The notes beneath the pieces are model-generated. The model was not told the DNA's origin and ran no database searches. It worked only from the letters and a program-made list of their open reading frames with translations. DNA of 64,000 bases from CBDAPI01 sp964565865 (GTDB taxonomy: Bacteria > Acidobacteriota > UBA6911 > RPQK01 > CBDAPI01), in the NCBI GenBank assembly GCA_964565865.1, contig CAZMGM010000006.1, positions 18,334 through 82,333 of the forward strand. The letters are read 5' to 3'. Positions 1 through 8,921 of the stretch are shown piece by piece. Position 1 is the stretch's first letter. The number at the start of each line of letters is the position of its first letter. Made by a program: the position numbers and the translations under genes.

Positions 1-15
1 AGAGAAGGGAACGCG

Positions 16-1896
16 GTGAAGGACCTGGGATCGGATGGGTATGCCGGTCTCCACTACGAAGCCGTAGTGCCGGACACGCTGGACCTGGCGAAACGAGCCG
101 AACTTGCCATCAGTGGAATCGCGGGCACAATTGACTCGGGCCCCAACAGGGACATGTTCTTCTTGGTGCGCTATGCCTGCAAGACCCCCTATATGGCACA
201 CCATGCCGCCGACAGTACCTGTGACACCTTTTTCGGAGAATCCCTCCCCTTGCTCAGGACCATGAGTGGAACCGATCGCCATGCCGATATCGAAACCGCC
301 CAGCGGGCTGCACTGCTCTCCAGGATCAGCGGCGACCTGTACTGGAACTTCTATGACCCGACCCGACCCTGGCAGACCAGCTACCGTCCCAATTTCGACG
401 GAGAAGCCAGATCTGAAGATCTGGCCAATGTGGCGGCCAATGCCAGAATGCTGCGAGCTCTTCTGGTCTGGCGTGAGGTGTCCGGAGATCCGATCTGGGA
501 CCAGAGGATTCGGCGGCTGGTGCAGGGTCTGCAGCGCATTGCCGTCAACCGGGGCGACTACAGTTATTATCCGGACGGCGGTTTTGGCGAGCCCTTCAAT
601 TACCCGCGCTCGGGGTGGCAGAAGACCGACGAACCCACCTCGGAAACAGAGGGGGGAGAGGGCTCGGTTGTGGCTTACCACGGTCACCAGATCCAGGCTC
701 TCTCACGCTGGTATGCGATGAGTGGTGATGAGGGGGCGCTGGATCTGGCGGGCAAGGTGGCCCGCTTCTGTATGCTCCCCAAATTCTGGGGAGGCCTCCC
801 CAATCCCGAAGGAAAGGTCGGGGCTCTGGCCTGGATTCGGGAACCGTTGCCCGGTGCAGCAGCCATCGCTCACCCGGAATTGGGTCACTGGTACAGTCAC
901 TTCCATGCCCGAGCTGTGGCGCTGCGGGGGATCCTCGAGTACGGCTTGACGACGGGAGATCAGCGGGCACTGGAATTCGCTCGGAGGGCTTACGAATACA
1001 GCTGGACCCTGGGAATTCCCCGAATCGGCTGGGTCAACTGTCATCCGGCGACCTCAAACCTGTGCGAAGGTTGTGCGCTGGGAGACATGGTCGCCATGGG
1101 AATTCGGCTGAGCGATGCCGGAATGGGGGACTTCTGGGACGATGTTGACGCCGTCACCCGAAACCACCTGGTCGAACAGCAATTGACCGATGCTGCGCAG
1201 CTGGAAAAAATCTCGGCCGCCGCACCGGAGTGCGATATCGAGAAAGAGGCGCCTCACAAGGGCCAGACGGATACCCGGGACGTCATACACCGGAGTCTTG
1301 GAAACTTTGCCGGGTCCTCGGCCCCGGACAGTATTCCCAGGCCATGGGTTATGCAGTGCTGTACCGGCAACGGTACCCAGGGACTGTACTATGCCTGGGA
1401 GGGGATCGTCCGCGAGTCGGGAGAGTCAGCCCAGGTGAACCTGCTCCTGAACCGTGCCGCCTCGGGACTGGACGTGGACAGCTACCTTCCCCACCAGGGG
1501 AAAGTGGTCATTCACAACAAGAAGATGGCGCGCGTGTCGGTGCGAATTCCTTCCTGGGTCCGTCGCAAGGAAATCCGCAGCCGCATTTCAGGAAAAGAAG
1601 GTCGCGGATCCTGGGTAGGGAATTACCTCCTGTTTGACGGACTTCGGCCCGGTGACAGGCTCGAACTGGAGTTTCCCGTTCCCCGGACCACGACCCGCTA
1701 CACGGCGAATTCCAAAACGGAGATGGAGCAGACTTACACCTGCGTCTTCCGGGGCAGCACGCTAGTGGACATTTCTCCTCGGGACGATGATCCGACCAGC
1801 TATGCGCTTTATTTGCGCGATCACTTGAAAACGGACAACGTCGCCCTGAAGAAGATCACACGGTTCGTACCAGACCGGACCATCCAGAGATGGTAG
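16..1896 (+). CDS. GH127/DUF1680-like glycoside hydrolase, possibly 5'-partial
   Basis: Probable retaining beta-L-arabinofuranosidase-type hydrolase. The fold expected for this family is an (alpha/alpha)6 barrel followed by beta-sandwich domains. Counting from the GTG at 16, E351 and C353 lie in LCEGCALGD and C448-C449 in QCCTGNGTQG. These match in position the Glu, Cys and paired Cys that hold zinc and supply the nucleophile in GH127. The C-terminal part (from about residue 480) has the beta-rich VSVRIPSWV stretch typical of these proteins. No signal peptide is visible. The five codons upstream of the GTG are open to the window edge, although an AAGGG sits 7 nt before it, so the start may be real or the gene may begin outside. 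Substrate is not deducible. Confidence 0.72.
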   Translation: MKDLGSDGYAGLHYEAVVPDTLDLAKRAELAISGIAGTIDSGPNRDMFFLVRYACKTPYMAHHAADSTCDTFFGESLPLLRTMSGTDRHADIETAQRAALLSRISGDLYWNFYDPTRPWQTSYRPNFDGEARSEDLANVAANARMLRALLVWREVSGDPIWDQRIRRLVQGLQRIAVNRGDYSYYPDGGFGEPFNYPRSGWQKTDEPTSETEGGEGSVVAYHGHQIQALSRWYAMSGDEGALDLAGKVARFCMLPKFWGGLPNPEGKVGALAWIREPLPGAAAIAHPELGHWYSHFHARAVALRGILEYGLTTGDQRALEFARRAYEYSWTLGIPRIGWVNCHPATSNLCEGCALGDMVAMGIRLSDAGMGDFWDDVDAVTRNHLVEQQLTDAAQLEKISAAAPECDIEKEAPHKGQTDTRDVIHRSLGNFAGSSAPDSIPRPWVMQCCTGNGTQGLYYAWEGIVRESGESAQVNLLLNRAASGLDVDSYLPHQGKVVIHNKKMARVSVRIPSWVRRKEIRSRISGKEGRGSWVGNYLLFDGLRPGDRLELEFPVPRTTTRYTANSKTEMEQTYTCVFRGSTLVDISPRDDDPTSYALYLRDHLKTDNVALKKITRFVPDRTIQRW

Positions 1897-2152
1897 GTGA
1901 TTGAGCGGATGAAGCAGGCCGCACAGGACGCTGGGGGACCTGAATAGTTTGCTGACCAACCTGAGTCAGAGTCTGGTCGAAGAAGCCAGAAAGGGGTTGG
2001 CCGGCTAATCGGTATATCTTCATTGGGTCGGCCAAAATCCTCAAGAAACGGGTAGCTGGAACGCCGGTTGCAGTGACTAGCCCGACTCGTTATCCTCCCG
2101 GTATCTAATATCTCGAGTACGAGAGCAAACAGGCTAAGGATCGGGGATCACA

Positions 2153-3118
2153 ATGCAAGTTCTCTACGTTCCTATTCGGGGAAGCCTTCAACCATGGTAT
2201 GACGACTTTGTTGCGGCTCTAGGAGGACATCATGAAGTGGATCTATTCGACTATGAGGAGCCTGTTGCAGAACAATTTGACGGCGTACATGTGGTTGTAG
2301 CCCGGGGAAGCAAAACGGGGACCCACGAGATGTTCGATGCGGCCGCGTGGGCTGGGGTGCGGTTGTGGCAGATAACGGGCATCGGGCTGGATGGTGCGGA
2401 CATTCCCTATATGCTCCAGAGAGGGCTCAAAGTGGCCCACACAACGGGGCAATGTAGCGGAATTGCGCTTGCCGAGCACGCCATGTTTTTCATGCTGTGG
2501 TTTGCAAAAAAGTACCACGAGTGTGTAGCGGGAATGCGATCGGGAACATTCTATGGACCGGCTACTGAAGAGCTGCATTCAGAGACCCTGGGAATAATTG
2601 GCCTGGGGGCAAGTGGTAGCGAATTGGCACTGCGAGCTTCGGTGTTTGGAATGCGCGTGGTCGCGATCGACGTTGTTGACGTGCTGCCAGAGCAGTTACA
2701 GGAATGGGGTGTCTCCTTTTTCGGCAAGCCGAGCGATCTGGAACGGGTCCTTTCCGAATCGGATTATGTGTCGTTGCACGTGCCTCTTACGCCTAAAACC
2801 AGGCATCTGATCAGCCACTCTGAACTGGAACAGATGAAGCGAACCGCCGTGCTGGTTAACGTAGCCCGCGGTGAACTGGTTGATGAGCCGGCGCTGATCG
2901 AGGCACTTCGTTCAGGCCAGATTCTTGGTGCTGGTTTGGACGCCTTCGCCACCGAGCCGTTGCCCGAAGATCATCCGTTTCTGCAAATGAACAATGTTCT
3001 GACAACTCCTCACAATGGCGGTGGCTCGCGCGGAACGTCCCGTCGTCGAGGTGCTGCCGCCGCGGAAAACGTCGACCGCCTCTCGCGCAATTTGCCGCCT
3101 CTGCATCAGGTTGGTTGA
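2153..3118 (+). CDS. D-2-hydroxyacid dehydrogenase, NAD-binding
   Basis: Cytosolic NAD(P)-dependent oxidoreductase of the D-isomer 2-hydroxyacid family (phosphoglycerate/glyoxylate/lactate dehydrogenase relatives), interconverting a 2-hydroxy acid and a 2-keto acid. The Rossmann motif GLGASG follows GIIGL near residue 147. The catalytic set is present: R239 in NVARGELVDE, E268 in FATEPLPED and H287 in TTPHNGG. At 321 aa the length is normal. The ATG has a GGGGATC Shine-Dalgarno-like stretch upstream. Neighbours are sugar-related, so a sugar-acid substrate is plausible but not shown. The exact substrate cannot be told from sequence. Confidence 0.88.
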   Translation: MQVLYVPIRGSLQPWYDDFVAALGGHHEVDLFDYEEPVAEQFDGVHVVVARGSKTGTHEMFDAAAWAGVRLWQITGIGLDGADIPYMLQRGLKVAHTTGQCSGIALAEHAMFFMLWFAKKYHECVAGMRSGTFYGPATEELHSETLGIIGLGASGSELALRASVFGMRVVAIDVVDVLPEQLQEWGVSFFGKPSDLERVLSESDYVSLHVPLTPKTRHLISHSELEQMKRTAVLVNVARGELVDEPALIEALRSGQILGAGLDAFATEPLPEDHPFLQMNNVLTTPHNGGGSRGTSRRRGAAAAENVDRLSRNLPPLHQVG

Positions 3119-3265
3119 GTCCAGGGGTCTGTACAGGGAAGGGATCCGTCCGGCGGGGCTGTCCATGACGCTCTCCCGGGCGTATTTGGTCTCCTCTTTC
3201 AGCTGTTCCCGGGGTCCAGACTCTCCCCATTCACACCATGTTGCTTTCGATCCGAGCCCAGGGGT

Positions 3266-3715
3266 TCAGGAGTTCATCTGGATGCTCCGCCGGATGGCTC
3301 TGAGAAGTTCCACGGGTTGATCGGTTCCGATCCGGTAACCCTTCTGGTTGGACATCCTGATCTCAACGGCGTCCAATCCTGCTGCGTTGAAGAGCCACCC
3401 ATGAGGCGTCCAGCGGATCCCCCAGCCGTAGTACCAGCGGTTGCGCACCGTTTTCGCCTCTTCGATATCTCCCAGAGCAAAGCGTTTTCGGATGAGGCCA
3501 ATGCCGAATCGGCACACAAGAAACTGGCAGTTGATTTCGACTGTCAGCCAGCCCAGCAGGAGTACGATTGCAGCATAGAAAGGGAGCAGCCAGTTAAGGA
3601 CGGCAGAGCCCTCAGGGAGTGGTGTCGCGATGAAGACCAGCAGAAAAATCAGGCCGGCGCCGATGATTAGGACTGTGACCGGTTGTGTGTGCCTGTAGGG
3701 TTTCACATTCGTCAT
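3266..3715 (-). CDS. Small membrane protein of unknown function
   Basis: I do not recognise a named family. The 149-aa product starting MTNVKPYRHTQPV has two hydrophobic segments (about residues 13-32 and 40-60), giving a membrane hairpin, followed by a soluble C-terminal half rich in aromatic residues (RNRWYYGWGIRWTPHGWLF). That layout resembles small bacterial PH-like or DUF-type proteins with an N-terminal membrane hairpin. The open frame extends 46 codons further upstream, but the ATG at 3715 is preceded by AGAGGG at good spacing and starts just before the membrane hairpin, so I chose it. It stands alone between plus-strand genes. Confidence 0.6.
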   Translation of the reverse strand: MTNVKPYRHTQPVTVLIIGAGLIFLLVFIATPLPEGSAVLNWLLPFYAAIVLLLGWLTVEINCQFLVCRFGIGLIRKRFALGDIEEAKTVRNRWYYGWGIRWTPHGWLFNAAGLDAVEIRMSNQKGYRIGTDQPVELLRAIRRSIQMNS

Positions 3716-4398
3716 ACGAACCCTCTGATCAATCTTCCTAAGTTTACACGTCGATGGATTGCTGTGACCATCCCAGTTGGGGAGCCCCTCTCCGGCGGGT
3801 TTGGTTCTTTGCAGTAGGGCGACCCAGATGTGAACTCTCAACCGGTTGTTCAATAAAAGGGGTTGTCCATGCGAGTTTCGTCAGGAATGCTGATTGGAAC
3901 CTAAACCGTCTGTGGCCTGGCCAGCGTCGGTTCACCTTGCATCTGTACCTGCGGCGCCGGCAACGCGGCCCGCACGATTTTCACCACGGGCCGTTAGCTG
4001 GGGTGAAGATGTAATTGCCTCTCTTCGCTTAAGCCCACCTCTGTCTTTCATGTAAAGGAGAGCATTAATCCCTGTTCAAGAAGGTAAGCCCCAGTACAAA
4101 GACCCTGTGACGAGCTTGATCTGACGTAGTTTGTGAGCTTTTCGTCGCTGAAGTGAGACAGTATTGTCCTGATCTCCACCGCGGTCATCGTGGCCACTAT
4201 CATCCAGACCCATCCCAGGGAGTTCCTCACCCATGCCGATGACAGCATGGTAGGAGCGTCGATTGTTGCGGGGTGTAAGATGTTGGGGATTGATGGCGAG
4301 TTTACACTCCCTTCAGTAGAGTAGATCGAAAAGCCGTAGGGCTAAACTCGAAATACCAGACGTTGACTTTAAGTCTTTCGTTTGGCGGAGAAAAAAAC
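3716..4398. other. Gene-poor gap of about 680 bp
   Basis: No convincing gene. A 66-codon minus-strand frame at 4048-4248 has a hydrophobic stretch but no recognisable domain and no ribosome binding site. The gap holds one copy of the dispersed CCACGG repeat at 3978-3997. The rest looks like unique decayed sequence. Confidence 0.5.
3978..3997 (+). repeat. Dispersed CCACGG/CTAG-end repeat, copy 1
   Basis: Core reads TTTCACCACGGGCCGTTAG. It matches copies at 8611, 12146, 15348, 21245, 24596, 55213, 62967 and 63769. The terminal tetranucleotide here is TTAG rather than CTAG. Confidence 0.55.
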
Positions 4399-5451
4399 AT
4401 GATTCATTGTCTGCGTGTAAGGCAGTTTTTCGCTGTCGGAATAATGCTAGTGCCCGCCATCGGCCAGGCACAACCGAGACCCAGCGGAGATCCTGATCTC
4501 ATTCCCGCCAGAGCCCAATTGGAGGTGGTCTTCGATGGCGGTTCCGTGTTGACCGAGGGTGTGGCGTCTGCACCCGACGGCACGATCTACTTCAGCGACA
4601 TCACATTCACCGATCAATCGAAGGATGAGCAAGGTGTGAGCGAAGCAGGACATATCTGGAAATACGACCCGCGATCGGGAAAGATGACGATTTTTCGATC
4701 GCCCAGCGGAATGTCCAATGGCATTAAGTTCGACGCCTCGGGAAACATGATCGTTGCAGAGGGCGCGGATTTTGGTGGACGAAAGGTGACGCGAACGGAC
4801 TTGAAAACGGGCAAAAGTTACGTGATCGCTGGCCTCTTTGAGGGGCGTCCTTTGAATTCACCTAATGACATCACGATCGATGAACGGGGACGAATCTACT
4901 TTAGCGACCCCCGGTATCTTGGCCACGAGCCCGTCTATCAACCGGTTCCCGCCGTTTACCGTATCGATCCTGACGGTTCCATTCATCGAATCATTGTGGA
5001 TGCGGGGAAACCGAATGGGGTTTGTGTAGCTCCGAACCAGCAAACCCTCTACGTGGTCAGTAACGATAACGGTTCGATGGCATTCGGGGGAATGCCTGAG
5101 GGAGCGCAAACTTACAAAGGTCGTATGGCACTCCTGGCCTACGATTTACACCGGGATGGCAGTGCCACGTTTCGCAGGGTACTGGTCGACTACCAGCCGG
5201 AGGACGGACCCGATGGCCTGGTCGCGGATGTTGACGGAAATCTTTACGTGGCTGTGCGTGACAGAACACGACCTGGGATCATAGTCTACTCACCCCAGGC
5301 TAAGGAGTTGGCCTACATCCCTACGGAGATTCCGACCAACGTTAGTTTCGGCCGCGGTACTGAGAGCAAGACGCTCTATATTACGGCCGGTAAGAGTCTA
5401 TATCGAATTCGACTGAACAAGGCCGGGTATCAACTGCCAGCCAGCAAGTAA
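4399..5451 (+). CDS. Secreted SMP-30/gluconolactonase-like lactonase
   Basis: Six-bladed beta-propeller of the SMP-30/gluconolactonase/LRE-like family, expected to hydrolyse a sugar lactone outside the cytoplasm. The N-terminus MIHCLRVRQFFAVGIMLVPA followed by IGQAQ is a signal peptide. Metal-site candidates are E53 (LTEGVASAPDG), N156 (SPNDITIDERG), the PNGV Asn near residue 200 and D272 (GPDGLVADVDG). Repeated DGxIYFSD blade motifs are clear. The ATG at 4399 has GGCGGAG 8 nt upstream; a TTG 36 nt earlier would put residues before the signal peptide. Upstream of a sugar porter on the opposite strand, which fits extracellular sugar processing. Substrate unknown. Confidence 0.85.
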   Translation: MIHCLRVRQFFAVGIMLVPAIGQAQPRPSGDPDLIPARAQLEVVFDGGSVLTEGVASAPDGTIYFSDITFTDQSKDEQGVSEAGHIWKYDPRSGKMTIFRSPSGMSNGIKFDASGNMIVAEGADFGGRKVTRTDLKTGKSYVIAGLFEGRPLNSPNDITIDERGRIYFSDPRYLGHEPVYQPVPAVYRIDPDGSIHRIIVDAGKPNGVCVAPNQQTLYVVSNDNGSMAFGGMPEGAQTYKGRMALLAYDLHRDGSATFRRVLVDYQPEDGPDGLVADVDGNLYVAVRDRTRPGIIVYSPQAKELAYIPTEIPTNVSFGRGTESKTLYITAGKSLYRIRLNKAGYQLPASK

Positions 5452-5561
5452 CTTGAACGAGAACGCCTGCCAGCTTTTCCATGGATGTGCGACCTCCTTG
5501 TATGACGCAATCCAGGGAATTCAGCTGAACTGCTCAAAACAGGCGACTACAAGAATCGCTC

Positions 5562-6938
5562 CTACTCCCGCCCCCACGACCGGGCAATCTCTTCTAACGT
5601 TCGACCCTTGGTCTCAGGTACCCATTTCCAACAGAACCAATACGAAAACACACAAACCCCGGCAAAAGCCCAAAAAATTCCGGCTGGTGTACCAAAGCTG
5701 GCCTCAAAGGCTTCCATCATTACCGGCATGTATCTCACGCCTAGGAAGCAGGCAATCCAGAGGCTTAGTGCTGCAATCCCCATGGCACGTCCGCGAATGC
5801 GGGTTGGAAAAATCTCGGACATGATGATCCAGGTTACAGGAGCCAGGCTAGTGAGAAACGCAGCCTGTGCAATCAGCATGGCCACAAGCACGGCAATTCC
5901 GGGAATATTCAAAAAAAACACCAGTCCCAGACAAAGCAAACCAAGAGCCATGCCTGCCGAGCCCACCAGCAATAGGGGTCTCCGCCCTGTCTTGTCTACC
6001 AGCCAGAATGCCACCGCCGTCATGGCTAGATTGAAAATGTACGTGAGCACAGACAGCCAGACGGCATCGGCTATCCGTTCATAACCTGCAGCCTGGTAAA
6101 TCTTTGGAAGGTACGAAGAGAGAACGCTCACCCCCGTCCACTGCTGCAGCACAGCCAGGGTCACGGCAATCAGTAGGGCAAAGCGAACGCCGGGCCGAAA
6201 GACTTCGGAGAACCGCGCAGTCCCAGCTTCACGCAGTCGTTCCATCTCGTCCAGCTCCTGTTGAGCCGCCTCTCGGCCCTGAATGCGACTCAACACGGTC
6301 AAAGCTTCCTCGGGCCGTCCATTCTCGGCGAGCCAGCGTGGACTTCTGGGGACAAACAGAAGATAGATAACAAAGAACAGAATAGGAGCTAGTTCAAGTC
6401 CAAACATCCACCTCCAGGCAACATCGTGCGAAAATAAGCTCAGGAGACCCTGGGCCACAATGTATGAGATGAGACAACCGAGTACGATCGCCAGCTGATT
6501 GATGGTGATAAGCGCCCCCCGCATCCTGGCCGGTGCAATCTCAGCTATGTACATCGGTGAGACAATCGAAGTGATGCCAACGCCGATACCGCCGACAATA
6601 CGGAAGAGATTGTAAGTCGAGATGTTCTCGGGGAGTGAAGTGCCAATCGCTGAGACGGCCAACAGGAGAGAACCAGCAATCAAAGTATGCTTACGGCCCA
6701 GACGATCAGCCATAAAGCCGGCTACCAGTGGACCGGCTGCGCACCCCAGTAAGGCGCTGGAAGTGGCCCATCCCAACCCAGCTGCATCGAGTGAAAAGTA
6801 CTTCTCCAGCAGCAGCTGAGCTCCCCCGACAACGGCCAGGTCGTACCCGAAGAGAAAACCGCCTACGGCGGCGCCGAAGGAGATTGCGTAGACATAGAAT
6901 CTGCCGGCCTGGTCCTGGGACTCTGATGTCGATGCCAT
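5562..6938 (-). CDS. Sugar porter (MFS, SP family) symporter
   Basis: Inner-membrane sugar:H+ symporter of the xylose/arabinose/galactose permease type with 12 predicted membrane helices over 458 aa. Family signatures are all present: GGFLFGYDLAVVGGA in helix 1, DRLGRKHTL after helix 2, PRSPRWLAENGR at the end of the first half, DKTGRRPLLL mirroring it in the second half, and PETKGRTLEEIA at the C-terminus. The ATG at 6938 follows GGAGATAACAAGC, a good ribosome site; the frame is open 35 codons further but without one. It lies 47 bp downstream of the LLM oxidoreductase on the same strand and probably shares its transcript. Confidence 0.9.
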   Translation of the reverse strand: MASTSESQDQAGRFYVYAISFGAAVGGFLFGYDLAVVGGAQLLLEKYFSLDAAGLGWATSSALLGCAAGPLVAGFMADRLGRKHTLIAGSLLLAVSAIGTSLPENISTYNLFRIVGGIGVGITSIVSPMYIAEIAPARMRGALITINQLAIVLGCLISYIVAQGLLSLFSHDVAWRWMFGLELAPILFFVIYLLFVPRSPRWLAENGRPEEALTVLSRIQGREAAQQELDEMERLREAGTARFSEVFRPGVRFALLIAVTLAVLQQWTGVSVLSSYLPKIYQAAGYERIADAVWLSVLTYIFNLAMTAVAFWLVDKTGRRPLLLVGSAGMALGLLCLGLVFFLNIPGIAVLVAMLIAQAAFLTSLAPVTWIIMSEIFPTRIRGRAMGIAALSLWIACFLGVRYMPVMMEAFEASFGTPAGIFWAFAGVCVFSYWFCWKWVPETKGRTLEEIARSWGRE

Positions 6939-6985
6939 GCTTGTTATCTCCAGATTTTCTATGGTGAGAAGTTGGTCGTCACAAA

Positions 6986-8059
6986 TCAACCGGACAGGGC
7001 GGGGACAACCTCCCTGGCCAGCAGGTTGATGGAGCGCAGCCATCTGGATGTGTCATCCCAGTCGTGGGTGATCATCAAGAGGGTTCCGAAGCCGCCCGTG
7101 ACTTCCCAAACCTCCTGCAGCTGGCGAACGCATTCATCCACATCACCAATGATACACACGTGCTCGAGGAGGTAGTCCGGGTCCACGTCCTGATCGGGGA
7201 CATCCGGATCATGCTTCACAATGTACAGCATTTTTGCCCGTTTCAATATGGCGATCATGTATTCGAAGGAACGCGCGAACTGACTGTTTCGAGCGAACTC
7301 ACGGGCCTCCTCGCTGGTCTTGCCCACGAAAATGCTGCGTGCGACTCTCCAGGTGGAACGATTGGGGACCGGCTGACCGGTTTCCTCCGCGCCGGCACAG
7401 TAGGTCTCCCAGTGTTGCGTCACCGTAGCAGCCGGGACCAGGCTGGCGCTCAGGGGAATGTAACCCCGTTGACCGGCCATTCGAGCTGCCATCGAATCTC
7501 CCTTCATCACGCTCATGGCTACGGGCGGGTGGGGCTTCTGGTAAGGCTTGAGCATGGTGCCGATACCCAACCTGGCGTCGATGTCGTGGACACTGACCTG
7601 CCAGTATTCGCCCTTGAAATCAAAGGGCGCCTCCGCCTGCCACAATTTGAGCACCAGGTCGATCCCCTCGACGGTCATCAGCCCCTGGGTCCGGGGGTCG
7701 GGCAGGTCGTACAGGGTCCAGTCGGTGGGAACACCACTCTGGCCGAATGCACAGTTGATACGGCCCCGCGAAAGATGGTCGAGGAAAGCCTGCCGCAGAG
7801 CCACGTTGACAGGATGATGGTTAGGCAGGAGAGACACGCCGGCACCCAGACGAATATTCTGGGTCCGGGGCAGGACATTGGCGATGAAGATGTCATTCGA
7901 GGGGATAGGCTCCCAGGCCAGCGTATTGTGCTGTCCAATCCAGGCCTCGCTGAACCCCAGCTCGTCGGCCAGGATAACCAGTTCGATGTCCTCCTCAAAG
8001 CACTGCGTGCGGTCTTTCTCGGGGGGATGCAGCGGCATCATGAACAGTCCCAGTTTCAT
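6986..8059 (-). CDS. LLM-class flavin-dependent oxidoreductase
   Basis: Luciferase-like monooxygenase fold (F420 or FMN-dependent TIM barrel), 357 aa. The start MKLGLFMMPLHPPEK, the SEAWIGQHNTLAWEPIPSND segment and the LGAGVSLLPNHHPVNVA segment are typical of group I bacterial luciferase relatives. The reaction could be oxygenation of a small carbonyl compound or an F420-linked oxidation; sequence does not decide. The ATG at 8059 has GAAGGGAA upstream and begins at the canonical first beta-strand, so the 30 upstream codons are excluded. First gene of a two-gene unit with the sugar porter. A strong hairpin lies 42 nt before the start. Confidence 0.87.
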   Translation of the reverse strand: MKLGLFMMPLHPPEKDRTQCFEEDIELVILADELGFSEAWIGQHNTLAWEPIPSNDIFIANVLPRTQNIRLGAGVSLLPNHHPVNVALRQAFLDHLSRGRINCAFGQSGVPTDWTLYDLPDPRTQGLMTVEGIDLVLKLWQAEAPFDFKGEYWQVSVHDIDARLGIGTMLKPYQKPHPPVAMSVMKGDSMAARMAGQRGYIPLSASLVPAATVTQHWETYCAGAEETGQPVPNRSTWRVARSIFVGKTSEEAREFARNSQFARSFEYMIAILKRAKMLYIVKHDPDVPDQDVDPDYLLEHVCIIGDVDECVRQLQEVWEVTGGFGTLLMITHDWDDTSRWLRSINLLAREVVPALSG

Positions 8060-8085
8060 TGCATTTGGTTCCCTTCTCGAATGAC

Positions 8086-8126
8086 GAAAAAAAGAAAAAA
8101 GGGACAGAATCCTCTGTCCCGCTTTT
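8086..8126 (-). terminator. Hairpin with flanking A/T tracts (terminator or attenuator)
   Basis: GGGACAGA (8101-8108) pairs perfectly with TCTGTCCC (8113-8120) around a 4-nt loop. On the minus strand the hairpin is followed by a run of about 14 bases that is U except for one C; on the plus strand a T5 tract follows. It lies inside the upstream region of the LLM gene, so it either ends minus-strand transcripts coming from tRNA-Leu or acts in the LLM leader. Confidence 0.65.
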
Positions 8127-8340
8127 TCCCCTCTCACTAATAGGGCCAATCAATCGCAGGCTGAGTCGCAATGAATATTACGATTTCGCTCATCAGAGAA
8201 AGGCTAGAAAAACAATCCGGCTAAATTTTGGTTCCAATTTGGATCCAACAATACGTGGGATGCCTTGACGTCCAGTGACGCTCTATGACCATACAGTACC
8301 ATGGTAAGTGATTGTATTAAAGGAGTTATAAGGATTTATT

Positions 8341-8374
8341 TGACGCGGTATGAGGCGGTGTGACGCGGTGTGAA
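8341..8374 (+). repeat. Three tandem 10-bp units
   Basis: TGACGCGGTA, TGAGGCGGTG and TGACGCGGTG follow one another directly, then TGAAAC. Very short array in an otherwise unassigned 330-bp stretch between the hairpin and tRNA-Leu. Confidence 0.5.
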
Positions 8375-8472
8375 ACAGGGGGGGACTGATTGGAGATCAG
8401 AGATTTGTGAATGGGCTCAGGGATCGACTTCCCTCATCCTCTAATCATAAATCACTAATACACTGTTCGAAG

Positions 8473-8558
8473 TGCCGGAGGGGGGAGTCGAACCCCCACG
8501 AGGAGTTAACCTCGCCAGATTTTGAGTCTGGTGCGTCTGCCAATTCCGCCACTCCGGC
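8473..8558 (-). tRNA. tRNA-Leu (anticodon CAA)
   Basis: The 86-nt gene folds with acceptor GCCGGAG/CTCCGGC and discriminator A. The anticodon arm is CCAGA-CTCAAAA-TCTGG, giving anticodon CAA (reads UUG). The D arm contains GGAATTGGCAGACGC, the long class II variable arm is GCGAGG...CCTCGT, and the T loop is GGTTCGACTCC. CCA is not encoded. Confidence 0.95.
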
Positions 8559-8570
8559 ACAGGCCGCACT

Positions 8571-8576
8571 ATTGTA
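8571..8576 (-). promoter_or_regulatory. Possible -10 box for tRNA-Leu
   Basis: TACAAT on the minus strand, 13 nt upstream of the mature 5' end of the tRNA. No good -35 hexamer at 17 bp, so this is a weak call. Confidence 0.35.
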
Positions 8577-8610
8577 GTGGGGCCGGGTGCCGGGTTCTAG
8601 GTTGGGGATT

Positions 8611-8629
8611 CTGGCAGCCCGTGGTGAAA
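8611..8629 (-). repeat. Dispersed CCACGG/CTAG-end repeat, copy 2
   Basis: Minus-strand orientation; reverse complement ends TTTCACCACGGGCTGCCAG. Terminal tetranucleotide is CCAG. It directly abuts the threonine dehydratase remnant. Confidence 0.6.
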
Positions 8630-8880
8630 GTTCAGTGGGCGGCATTGAGGACGCCACGCATTCAACTATCCCACACAAGTGATGCAGTACAGATTGTCCT
8701 CAAGCTGGAAAGTCTGCAGCCCATCGGTTTCTTCAAGATCCGGGGCGCCTTCAATGCCATGGCCAGAATGGATTGGTCAGGCAGGAAAAGAGAAGATCGT
8801 GTGCGTGGTTTCGGGAGGGAACCTGGACCTGAATGTGCTGGGAGTGATTCTGAGGGGAGAAGTATCTGGGCCTCCTGGCG
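8628..8880 (+). pseudogene. Threonine/serine dehydratase remnant with internal deletion
   Basis: Fold-type II PLP enzyme corpse. In one frame TPRIQLSHTSDAV then LKLESLQPIGFFKIRGAF (about 8650-8755) matches the region around the PLP lysine in threonine ammonia-lyase (family consensus LKLENLQPTGSFKIRGA). In another frame, just downstream, EKIVCVVSGGNLDLNVL (about 8786-8840) matches the SGGNxD motif from the end of the catalytic domain. In intact enzymes these lie about 230 residues apart; here they are about 20 codons apart and out of frame. So most of the middle is deleted and the frame is broken. Not functional. Confidence 0.75.
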
Positions 8881-8921
8881 GGTCTGGTTGAAGGTTGGAT
8901 TGGAACGTGAAACTGCAGGAA

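Noticed and set aside
2912..3230. Minus-strand frames overlapping the 3' end of the hydroxyacid dehydrogenase
   Set aside because: Mostly inside the catalytic gene; the part outside (TWCEWGES, KYARESVMDS) resembles coding sequence but has no recognisable family.
4048..4248. Minus-strand frame of 66 codons with a hydrophobic stretch
   Set aside because: No ribosome site, no domain, ordinary gap composition; could be a remnant but not supported.
7064..8140. Long plus-strand frame of 358 codons opposite the LLM oxidoreductase
   Set aside because: Antisense shadow of a clear enzyme in GC-rich DNA; no domain, no ribosome site.
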